This document shows, one piece after another, positions 7,791 through 15,700 of a DNA stretch of 21,271 bases (the first letter of the stretch is position 1; each line of letters starts with the position of its first letter). Where the stretch lies: the NCBI GenBank assembly GCA_020429495.1, contig JAGQLJ010000014.1:1-21271 (forward strand), read 5' to 3'. The position numbers and the translations under genes were made by a program. The notes below the pieces were generated by a model. It saw nothing but the letters and a program-made list of their open reading frames with translations. It searched no databases and had not been told where the DNA came from. Origin of the DNA: Candidatus Dojkabacteria bacterium (GTDB taxonomy: Bacteria; Patescibacteriota; Dojkabacteria; J137).

Positions 7791-7819
7791 ATTGTAGAGT
7801 ACTTTTTTTCTAGTTACAA
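7791..7819 (-). promoter_or_regulatory. Putative sigma-70-type promoter of the 975-aa surface gene
   Basis: Minus strand TTGTAA (7819-7814), a 17-bp spacer and TACAAT (7796-7791): matches of 4/6 and 5/6 to consensus. The expected start near 7784 leaves a leader of about 15 bases before the ATG at 7769, without an evident Shine-Dalgarno motif. Confidence 0.55.
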
Positions 7820-7912
7820 GAATTTATAAACAGAAACTTAAAATTAGAATTTTGAATTATACTGCTTAAATTATAGATCAATCAGCAATAAAATGATAAA
7901 ATACCGAAGCTC

Positions 7913-7927
7913 ATTTACAGTGTAAAT
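7913..7927. repeat. 15-bp perfect palindrome abutting tRNA-Arg
   Basis: ATTTACA (7913-7919), a central G, and TGTAAAT (7921-7927) form a perfect inverted repeat whose last base touches the first base of the mature tRNA-Arg. In RNA the loop would be too tight unless inner pairs open, so a DNA-level operator or a 5'-leader processing feature is as likely as chance in AT-rich DNA. Confidence 0.45.
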
Positions 7928-8001
7928 GCGCCAGTAGCTCAGTTGGATAGAGCAAGCGCCTTCTAAGCGCTAGGTCAAAGGTTCGAATCCTTTCTGGCGT
8001 A
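7928..8001 (+). tRNA. tRNA-Arg (UCU)
   Basis: The cloverleaf folds fully. The acceptor stem is GCGCCAG with CTGGCGT (closed by a G-U pair), with A8001 as discriminator. The D arm is GCTC/GAGC, the anticodon stem AGCGC/GCGCT with loop CTTCTAA (anticodon TCT), and the T arm AAAGG/CCTTT around TTCGAAT. CCA is not encoded (ATAT follows), so it must be added enzymatically. It reads AGA, the expected major arginine codon in this AT-rich DNA. A TAAAAT at 7897-7902 is a weak -10 candidate. tRNA-Lys begins 21 bases downstream, so both are probably processed from one transcript. Confidence 0.97.
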
Positions 8002-8022
8002 TATTTTCCTACTTTACTATTT

Positions 8023-8097
8023 GGTCTGGTAGCTCAGCGGTAGAGCAGTCGCCTCTTAAGCGATTGGTCGCGGGTTCAAATCCCGCCCGGATCACCA
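8023..8097 (+). tRNA. tRNA-Lys (CUU), CCA encoded
   Basis: Acceptor GGTCTGG pairs with CCGGATC using two G-U pairs. The discriminator is A8094 and CCA is encoded at 8095-8097. The D arm is GCTC/GAGC, the anticodon stem GTCGC/GCGAT with loop CTCTTAA (anticodon CTT), and the T arm GCGGG/CCCGC around TTCAAAT. Its 3' end is one base from the stop codon of the convergent CHASE-PAS gene, so there is no room for a terminator outside that coding region. Confidence 0.97.
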
Positions 8098-8098
8098 A

Positions 8099-9676
8099 TT
8101 AAAGTTTTGTGTTTAGCTTAGATCTAGAAGTTGAGTTTTTATTAACTTTTGATATTTGACTAAGCTTTTCAATTTCTTTTTTTAGTTCTGCCATCTTAAG
8201 TTCCCTGTTAAGCATTAATTTATTTAATTTCTCTAGTTCGATATTTCGTTTTGTTAACTCTTCCTCGAACCGTTTTCTATCTTCAATATTCGTTGAAATG
8301 CTAGCAATTCCGTATAGCTTGCCATCATTATCAAGCAATGGAAACTTAGTTGAAGTATATGTAACCGTTCCAGACTCTTTTGTTGGTAATTTCTCTTCAA
8401 CTTTTATTTCAGAAACTGACTCAATTACTTTATTTTCATTATTGAGTATTTCTTTTGCAATATCTTCATCAAATAAGTCAATTGTTCTTCTACCTAATAA
8501 TTTCTTGTATTTTAAGTTAAGCTTATCTAGAAAGCTGTTATTCACAAATAAATAATTACCTTCCAAATCCTTCAAATAGATTAATGAAGAAGTATTGTTC
8601 AATATATCGTTATATTGTTTTTCAGTAATTCTTAAATCTCGGGTAGCAATTGAGGCAATCCTATTAGCCCTTGCAGTTGTTGCAAAAAGTAAATATATTA
8701 TAAAACTTGAGAGCACTGACATTACTATTCCAAAGCCTGATGCTATTAGTGGAGTATAAATAATTGTTTGATCTAGACTATAGTTCTTATCTGCATAACT
8801 TATCATTGTCCAATCGCTTCCTCCAAAGCGAATAGTATTTGTTTTTGTAACTAAACTATCACTATTTAAATCTCCGTCTAAGTTAGAAAATAGAGTTTCT
8901 CCAGTTGGGTCTTTTATTTCTAAATAAAGGCCTGCTCTACTAGGTAAATTTTCTATAATTTTGTTAAAAAATTCTTCTACTTTAAATCCTGCAGTAATAA
9001 AACCAATACGTTCTTGACCTTCTTTCTCATCAATTTTTGTAATTAAGTGGAACCCTAGTGCTTGTGATGGAGTAAAAGTCACCACTTGGGAAACTGCTGG
9101 CTTTCCTGTCAAAATAGTTTTTTCAATAGCTTCTTTTCTTAATTTTTCTGTTGATAAGTCTAATCCTAAGGCTGCTCCTCTACCTTCAAATGGATGTAAG
9201 TACGAAATGATATACATAGTCCCATTTTTATCACCTAGGCTAGACTGATCGTTAATTGGTTTAATTTTAAAGTTTTGTGGTTCTTCAGTATTATATACGT
9301 ACGAAGTATCTGCATTTATAAAATCTTCAAATTCGCTTTTATTATTTACATCTACCTGTTCAAAATAAGCAAAAGCTGAAATTCCTGGATATTGTTCACT
9401 TAGAGTTAGTAAATCAAAGTAGTCGTTAAAAGTCTTTCGATTTAAAGTAGGCTGTACTGCTAATGCCGCTTGAATAGTATCAATAAGGGCTTCATAATCT
9501 TTAAATTTGTTTTGTATTATCTTTTCATAATTTGCACTATCTTCTTCAAACTGTGCTTCTGATATACCATTGAAAGTGTTTTTTAAATAGAACCCCAAAA
9601 ATATAGCCAAGAATGCTATAAAAATAGGAATAATGTAAATAATGACTTTGAAAAGTTTTTTTGATATCCGATTCAT
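8099..9676 (-). CDS. Membrane sensor: CHASE-PAS-coiled coil, no kinase
   Basis: Protein of 525 aa resembling the input half of a sensor kinase. In order: membrane span (about 9-31); extracytoplasmic CHASE-type ligand-binding domain (about 55-240, with QYPGISAFAYFEQV, ISYLHPFEG and GLDLSTEKLRKEAI); second membrane span (about 307-331); cytoplasmic PAS domain (about 352-468, with YLKDLEGNYLFVNNSF and GIASISTNIEDRKR); and a coiled coil (about 465-507, NRELKMAELKKEIEKL) ending in a polar tail. HisKA, HATPase and GGDEF domains are all absent. The coiled-coil motif is one often seen just before a histidine-kinase core. Since the stop is followed one base later by tRNA-Lys, this looks like an intact short form and not a gene broken within the window. 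It may dimerise with, or modulate, the CHASE-containing kinase at 12765-16394. Transcription is probably leaderless (promoter at 9683-9711). Confidence 0.88.
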   Translation of the reverse strand: MNRISKKLFKVIIYIIPIFIAFLAIFLGFYLKNTFNGISEAQFEEDSANYEKIIQNKFKDYEALIDTIQAALAVQPTLNRKTFNDYFDLLTLSEQYPGISAFAYFEQVDVNNKSEFEDFINADTSYVYNTEEPQNFKIKPINDQSSLGDKNGTMYIISYLHPFEGRGAALGLDLSTEKLRKEAIEKTILTGKPAVSQVVTFTPSQALGFHLITKIDEKEGQERIGFITAGFKVEEFFNKIIENLPSRAGLYLEIKDPTGETLFSNLDGDLNSDSLVTKTNTIRFGGSDWTMISYADKNYSLDQTIIYTPLIASGFGIVMSVLSSFIIYLLFATTARANRIASIATRDLRITEKQYNDILNNTSSLIYLKDLEGNYLFVNNSFLDKLNLKYKKLLGRRTIDLFDEDIAKEILNNENKVIESVSEIKVEEKLPTKESGTVTYTSTKFPLLDNDGKLYGIASISTNIEDRKRFEEELTKRNIELEKLNKLMLNRELKMAELKKEIEKLSQISKVNKNSTSRSKLNTKL

Positions 9677-9682
9677 TACTAC

Positions 9683-9711
9683 ATTGTATTTAATTATTGA
9701 TACGATGTAAA
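9683..9711 (-). promoter_or_regulatory. Near-consensus leaderless promoter of the CHASE-PAS gene
   Basis: Minus strand TTTACA (9711-9706; 5/6), exactly 17 bp, then TACAAT (9688-9683; 5/6), then six bases (GTAGTA) and the ATG at 9676. The expected start, seven bases after the -10, is the A of the ATG, so the mRNA should have no 5' leader and no Shine-Dalgarno motif. It lies back to back with the tRNA-His promoter. Confidence 0.75.
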
Positions 9712-9747
9712 TTGCTAAATGAGTTTTAGTATAATGCAGAGTTAAGG

Positions 9748-9753
9748 TATAAT
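9748..9753 (+). promoter_or_regulatory. -10 box for tRNA-His
   Basis: A perfect TATAAT at 9748-9753 predicts a start near 9760, about nine bases before the tRNA. The -35 seventeen bases upstream (TTTAGT, 9725-9730) is weak. A second TATAAT at 9730-9735 could serve an alternative start. Confidence 0.6.
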
Positions 9754-9768
9754 TACAGGTAATTTAAT

Positions 9769-9845
9769 GGTGGCTATAGCTCAGTTGGTAGAGCGTCGGT
9801 TTGTGGTACCGAATGTCGAGGGTTCGAGCCCCTCTAGCCACCCCA
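9769..9845 (+). tRNA. tRNA-His (GUG), CCA and G-1 encoded
   Basis: Acceptor GTGGCTA pairs with TAGCCAC. The extra G at 9769 faces C9842 (position 73), the G-1:C73 identity pair of histidine tRNAs, and CCA follows at 9843-9845. The D arm is GCTC/GAGC, the anticodon stem TCGGT/ACCGA with loop TTGTGGT (anticodon GTG), and the T arm GAGGG/CCCTC. The gene stands alone, divergent from the CHASE-PAS gene. The 174 bases downstream to the next ATG contain only AT-rich sequence with no clear terminator hairpin. Confidence 0.97.
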
Positions 9846-10019
9846 TACTGCTATGTATATATTGGAAAGTATAAAGAATTCTAAGAAGACTTATGTTAGT
9901 TATACTTAAGATATAAAAATAAATCCTTTAGATGTTTTATACTATAAGTAATAATCATTGTTAAAAGTAGTTTACTTCAACTCTCAATTAATTTAACATG
10001 GGTTAATTAAATTATCATT

Positions 10020-11969
10020 ATGATAAAAGTACAAAAACATTCAAAAGCTATATTATTAATTATGATTTTAGGACTTATTGCCATTTTGGCAATGTATTAC
10101 AAAGAGAATTTCGCAAGTTCCGCAAATAATCAAGTTTTAGTTGCTAATGTTGATACTAAGTGTAATGGAGACTTTAACCATAGTGGGAGAGTTGATATAG
10201 TTGATTTTGCTTTTTTTGCTTATAATTATAATAAACAGATAGACTGTGCCTTAGATATTACTGGGGATGATTGTCAACTTACACTAAATGATTTTAGTGT
10301 TTTTGCTAAAGACTTATATGGCAAAGAAGCAGTATGTGTTGAAACTTCTGGAGGTTCAAGTGGAGCAGGAGGAGGTTCTTCATCTTCAGGATCAGGTTCT
10401 TCTGGATCTGGTGGAAGTTCTCAAGAACAAAATAATAATACTGTTGTAGATGATGAAGATGGAGCTATCTATTTAGATAATCAGTTGAGTACAAATTGTA
10501 CTTCTAATAACTATTCAAGAAGTAATAGAAATTGTACCGGAAGTGATGGAAATGCATATAGTACATTTGATCAAGCTGTTTCAAATTTATCGTCAGGGGG
10601 ATTATTAGTGATTAGAGATGGAATTTACAGACAAAATACGTTTGTATTTGGGCCTGCAGGTGGTGGTTTTAATACTCGAACAATTATTCGAGGGGCTTCA
10701 GGTGAAAGAGCAATTTTAACTAGATCAGATGATTTGCCACCTGCAGTGTCAATATACGATTATGTTAGAGTTGAAGGATTATGGATGGGGGGAAGTTGGG
10801 ACAAGGTAGGTGACGGTGGACTGATGAATGTTGGAAATTATGGAGGACCTCAAATTGGTACTGGTAAAGAAATCGTCAATAATACTATTTTTGGATATAA
10901 AACTGGAATAAATATAGGCACATCAAGATTTATAACTATTCAGGGAAATAGATTAATTCATAATGGTAATGGAGCCTATGACCATGGAATGTACATATCC
11001 GGTGGAGGAACTACTGCAAGTAATCATATCATTGTTGATAATAATGTGGTTGTTGACGGGGAAGGATATGGAATACACGAATATCATAGACCAGTAACTT
11101 CAATTATAACTAGAAACTTTGTTGCGAATCATAGTGCTGGTGGAATTGTTGTTGATGATCAAGAAGCTTTAGTTGCTAATAACTTTGCTTGGAAAATGAC
11201 TCCCGGTGTTCAGTTTCAAGATGAGCAATTTGTGTTTATTAATAATATTTTAGGACCTGAATCCCCAATGTGGAATTTTAGCCGAACAAATATTACAATT
11301 GATACAAATGTATTTTTCCCACATAGCGATAGATCAAACCAACAAACTACTTATGGAGTGAATGATATACGGTTAAATGATAGTGATATCACTTCAACTC
11401 TAGGTATAACTGAATCAATTATTGATACTAATTTGCAAAATATTGATCAAGCTTTCTATCAGTCAGTGCAAAATATATATAGTAATTCATCAATTGATAC
11501 ATATTTTGATGCATTAGAAATTGCACCTGCTGGAGCTAGTGCTTTAGTTGATGGTGGAATTAATTGGTTAGACTTTACAAATAGCATAGATATTGGTCCA
11601 CAAGTATCAGGCAACTTTGACGAAGGAATTTTGTGGAAACTATTTAGAGAACAAGGATTGATTGATAAAAATGAAGATAGAACTGCACATGCACCTGCTC
11701 CATCAATTAGTAATGTTAGTTCTCAAGTAACAAGTTCAACAGCTACAATCACATGGAATACCAATGAATCTACTGATGCAAGTGTTCTTTATGGTACCAC
11801 CCAGCTTTATGGGTATTTTGCCTATGATAACACTGGTTCAACGAATCATAGTATTACGTTAACTAATCTTAATGCTTGTACAACTTATAACTTTAGAGCT
11901 AGATCAAGGGATGTTGATTATTTAATAACAGCATCAGAACCACTAACTTTTACTACTAGTTGTAATTAG
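10020..11969 (+). CDS. Exported dockerin-like / beta-helix / FN3 protein
   Basis: Protein of 649 aa. A hydrophobic segment (about 9-27) is a signal peptide or anchor. Residues 48-105 look like a dockerin or EF-hand pair: loop 1 has D51, N53, S55, G56 and D62 in the D-x-N-x-(D/S)-G spacing; loop 2 (DITGDDCQLTLNDF, from 79) is less canonical. Four cysteines (48, 76, 85, 106) bracket it. A Gly/Ser linker (about 110-134) leads to a right-handed beta-helix domain (about 155-530) with repeated N-x-V/I and G-I turns such as NNTIFGYKTGINIG and ITRNFVANHSAGGIVV, the fold of pectate-lyase-like and carbohydrate-active proteins. A C-terminal fibronectin type III domain (about 558-648) ends the protein. 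No catalytic residues can be assigned, so binding versus cleavage of glycan is open. Ends with TAG, the only TAG stop of a complete gene here. Confidence 0.85.
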   Translation: MIKVQKHSKAILLIMILGLIAILAMYYKENFASSANNQVLVANVDTKCNGDFNHSGRVDIVDFAFFAYNYNKQIDCALDITGDDCQLTLNDFSVFAKDLYGKEAVCVETSGGSSGAGGGSSSSGSGSSGSGGSSQEQNNNTVVDDEDGAIYLDNQLSTNCTSNNYSRSNRNCTGSDGNAYSTFDQAVSNLSSGGLLVIRDGIYRQNTFVFGPAGGGFNTRTIIRGASGERAILTRSDDLPPAVSIYDYVRVEGLWMGGSWDKVGDGGLMNVGNYGGPQIGTGKEIVNNTIFGYKTGINIGTSRFITIQGNRLIHNGNGAYDHGMYISGGGTTASNHIIVDNNVVVDGEGYGIHEYHRPVTSIITRNFVANHSAGGIVVDDQEALVANNFAWKMTPGVQFQDEQFVFINNILGPESPMWNFSRTNITIDTNVFFPHSDRSNQQTTYGVNDIRLNDSDITSTLGITESIIDTNLQNIDQAFYQSVQNIYSNSSIDTYFDALEIAPAGASALVDGGINWLDFTNSIDIGPQVSGNFDEGILWKLFREQGLIDKNEDRTAHAPAPSISNVSSQVTSSTATITWNTNESTDASVLYGTTQLYGYFAYDNTGSTNHSITLTNLNACTTYNFRARSRDVDYLITASEPLTFTTSCN

Positions 11970-12011
11970 TTAATTTGATAATCAGTAATTTTATTTATTT
12001 TAACTTTATAT

Positions 12012-12410
12012 ATGGAAATAAATTTAGTAGCGATTTTGGTGGCAGCTGTTGCAGCTTTTTTTATAGGTTTCCTTTGGTATACATTTTTATTTCAAAAACC
12101 ATGGATGAAAGAGCTTGGCTTTAAATCTGAAAAAGAGATGAATAGTAATCCTAATATGGGAAAGCTTTTACTAGGCTCTTTTGTTTTAGAAGTATTAATG
12201 GCATTTGGATTATCGTTGTTAATAGAAGCTGATACTAGTGTAAGTGCAGGTGCAGTAACAGGGTCTATTGCAGGGCTATTTATTTCAGGATTTGCACTGG
12301 GAAACAACTATTTATTTGAAGGCAAAACACTAACTCTTTGGTTAATAAATGCTGGTTATGTTACAGTTATATTTACAGCAATGGGAGCAATTTTAGCTCT
12401 ATTAGCTTAA
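12012..12410 (+). CDS. DUF1761 family membrane protein
   Basis: Integral membrane protein of 132 aa and unknown function. Four hydrophobic spans lie at about 5-26, 49-70, 78-98 and 107-131. The loop after the first span has the pattern FLWYTFLFQKPWMKELGF, characteristic of DUF1761 proteins, and the third span carries GFALGNNYLFEGKTL. The length matches the family. It starts 42 bases after the beta-helix gene on the same strand and could be read from the same transcript. A TTGATA at 11975-11980 and a TATTTT at 11996-12001 (15-bp spacing) are a weak possible promoter of its own. No Shine-Dalgarno motif is evident. The gene converges on the GIY-YIG gene with 12 bases between stop codons. Confidence 0.85.
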   Translation: MEINLVAILVAAVAAFFIGFLWYTFLFQKPWMKELGFKSEKEMNSNPNMGKLLLGSFVLEVLMAFGLSLLIEADTSVSAGAVTGSIAGLFISGFALGNNYLFEGKTLTLWLINAGYVTVIFTAMGAILALLA

Positions 12411-12423
12411 ATAATTTAAAGCT
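12404..12423. terminator. Imperfect palindrome between convergent genes
   Basis: AGCTTAAAT (12404-12412) and ATTTAAAGCT (12414-12423) pair with one bulged base and overlap both stop regions. It could act as a weak bidirectional terminator, but it is AT-rich, has almost no loop and lacks a T-run. Confidence 0.25.
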
Positions 12424-12668
12424 TACTTTGTAGAAATTAGTTTTAACTTTTCTATACGAGTAAGCTTTTTTACTTCTATTTCTCGTTTTAATGCTTCAGA
12501 CTGAGAACTTAAAGTTTCTGAATAAACTAATTTAAATGGAAGGTGAGCTCTTACATATTTAGAACCTTTACCGCTTTTATGCATCTTTAGTCTATGCTCA
12601 ATGTTATTAGTAATTCCAGTATATAAAGACTTATCTTTACACTTAAGAATGTATAATGTATAAATCAT
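12423..12668 (-). CDS. GIY-YIG domain protein (YhbQ/UPF0213-like)
   Basis: Small single-domain GIY-YIG nuclease-superfamily protein, 81 aa, the usual size for the UPF0213/YhbQ group. Motifs: the GIY and YIG equivalents are YILKC (residues 6-10) and LYTGITNN (15-22), followed by R26, H30, GKGSKY and E63 in ALKREIEVKKL, the metal-binding glutamate position. These residues are intact, so DNA-nicking activity is possible, though the cellular role of the group is not well defined. It follows the kinase gene on the same strand after 96 bases, so read-through from the kinase is possible. In the intervening AT-rich stretch I see no clear gene or terminator. Confidence 0.9.
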   Translation of the reverse strand: MIYTLYILKCKDKSLYTGITNNIEHRLKMHKSGKGSKYVRAHLPFKLVYSETLSSQSEALKREIEVKKLTRIEKLKLISTK

Positions 12669-12764
12669 AATTGGACTACAAAGATATAATAATATTAGGG
12701 GATTATAATTATGGATGAATTAAGAGTTAATCAAACATTCTCACACTTTATAAATATATTATCT

Positions 12765-15700
12765 TTATGACTCTAATACCCTACTTCCAACCTTCTTTGA
12801 CATACCCTTGAGTGGTACTTTTACAAAAAAAGTAGTACCTTCATTCTCTTCAGATTCAAACCATATTCGTCCACCAGTGCTTTCTAGTATTGACTTTACT
12901 ATATATAAACCTAATCCAGTGCCTTTGGTATCTTTTATACGTACATTATCAGCTCTGAATAGTTTTTGAAAAATTTGATCTTTTTGTCTAAGAGGTATTC
13001 CATAACCAGTATCAGAAACAGTTATAAGAATATCGTCATTTTCAATTTTATGGTCAATAGAGATTATTCCTTCTTCTGGAGTGTACTTAACAGCGTTAGT
13101 TATAAGATTTTGATAAACAATTCTAAATAGTTTAGGATCAACTGACACTTTTTCTAACTTAGTTTTTGTCAAATTAACTTTTAACTTTTTATCTTTTATA
13201 ATTGGAGATACTTCTTCAACAACACTTTCTGCTAATTTTGTAAGATCTGTAGGTTCAGGAGTTATTGCAAAAGTTCCAAGCTCTATTCTAGATACATTTA
13301 ATAGTGCTCCAACTAGTTCAGTCATTTGTTTTGTAGCTATTTGTATTTCATGAAAGAACTCTTTCTGTTTTTTTGTTAATTTGCTTCCTTTTTCGTCAAG
13401 TAACAGTTCCAAATACCAATTTATGCTAGTTAGAGGAGTTCTTAGTTGGTGAGAAGCAAGCGAAACAAATTCAGTTTTTGCTGCATCCACTTCTTTTTCT
13501 TTTGTTATATCCCTAAATACTTCTACTGCACCAATTACCTGTTCTTGAGAGATTATAGGAGAAACTGTAATTGATACAGGAAAATCATATCCATTTTTAG
13601 TTCTATATTTTACTGTAGATGATTTTTCTACTTTCTTTAATTCAGATTTTAAGGCTTTATTTATTGTTCTATCTTTAGCCGCAACAGTTTTATTATTCTC
13701 ATCTATCATAGGAACGACATCTGTTAATAACTTTCCAACAACTTCAGATTCTTTCCACCCAAGTAAGTTTTCAAATCTTGAATTTACTAGCATAATCTTC
13801 CCATATTGATCTGTAGCGACTAATCCATCACCTATGCTAAGCAATACAGCTTCATCTTTAGCTTGTGCTTGTTTTAAATCTTTAGTGACTTTATTTGCGT
13901 ATAAAATAGCTCTTTGTTTAGAAGATATTACCGTATATACGATTAGTGAGAATAAAACACTTACACTTATACCCATGGCTAATACTATTAGAGGAGCTAT
14001 CTGTGCATAAATAGTGTAATCATAATTTTTTGTACTAAAGTAAGTTAGCGTCCATGGTCGCCCTGCAATATAAATTGTTTGTGTGTCTGAGAACCGACTT
14101 TTATTTGTATCTCCTATTTTATTATTTAGATCATTATAAATCTCAGTTGATTCATCAATAGTTACTCCATCATTTATTTTTAGTCCAATATCTTTTAATC
14201 CACCAGTACCAATTACCCCTTCTACAAAGTTCCTAGATCTAAATGGACTATATGCATATCCAATAATCTCATTACGTCTTTGGTCTACATTATTAGGTGA
14301 ATTATTCTGACCATAATATGGTACATAAATTACAAAACCAGGCTGTACATCTGCATCAATTTCTTGAACTAGAGTAAGTTTTCCTGTCATCTTAGGTTCA
14401 CCGGTATCTCTTGATTGTTGCATAGCAATACGTCTAGTAGCTTCTTGAAACATATCGAAACCAAAAGCCTCCTGATTTCTTTCGTTGAAAGGTTCAATGT
14501 AGATTATTGAAGTATAAATGGGTCTATCTCCTTCTGGTTTAATATCATAATCTTGGAAACCTTCTTTTTGTATTTCCAAAACATGTGCTTCTTTATTTTC
14601 TGGTTTAATAAAAATAGAATAACCAATACCTTGGATTCCAGGATAATTCTCTTCGATAGCTAGTGCATCTACGTATTTATGCCATTCAGTTCTAGTTACA
14701 TTATCAGATGCAGACAAAAATCCAACTGCTCCATCTAAAATATTAATATATATCTTTAGCCTTTCATCTAAATTACTTGTCACATTATTCGTCTCATCTT
14801 TAAACTTGTTTTGAGCATCTTCATAAGATGTTTGTTCAATAACGCCTGCAAAAAGTATTGTTAACATAATAGATCCTAAAAGTACCCCAAATACAAGAGA
14901 ATTATTAAGAAGAGATAGCACTACCCCTTCTTTTAATCTAAAATTAAAAAAAATGATTAAGCTTGCTAATATAGTTAATAATGCTGTTGTAGAAGATGAA
15001 TAAAGGAAAAAAGGAAGTACTGCAACAGAAAAGATATTTAATATAAATGCTATTAATGCTAGAGAGGATAATAATAAAGTTGTAATAGTAGTTATTGCAA
15101 CAGTGTGTAGTCGATTTAGCGGTTTAAAAGAAATAATAATTAATGAAGCAGATAATAAAAATAAATTAAATGCAGTAAAAACAGACATCTGACTACCAGT
15201 TATAGTTATTGAATTTGCAAAAAGTATTTGATCTAATTGAAAATCTATTACTCCATATAATCCTAGAAATTTAATAAAAATAAGAATTGTTATTACAATG
15301 GAAAGAAAAGAAATATATTTTCTTTTTATAAAACTGATTAAGAGTATTATTGTCCCTAGAATAACAAAACATAAAGCAGTTAAGGGGTTCATTGTTGAGT
15401 TACCAATAAACCAGAGTCGGATTAAATCTTCATTATTGGTATACCACCCAAATAAAACAGTTAATCCTAGCGAAAAAATGATTATACCGCCAATAGTTGT
15501 TAGAATCCGTTTTCCAGGCAAACTGCTAAGCTTGGCTTTTATATAGCTGACTTTACTTAGACAAAAAAATGAAATAATACATATTACTAAAGGAATTACG
15601 AAATTTACTAGCCTATATTCAACTTTTAACCTAGTTACCTCTTTCAAATTTTCTATAGTACTTTTATCGCTAATTTTATTAGAAAAATTATTCCAAGGTG

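Noticed and set aside
12711..12770. 19-codon open frame (+) between the GIY-YIG and kinase genes
   Set aside because: Very short, would use the only TGA stop in the window, and has no supporting signal.
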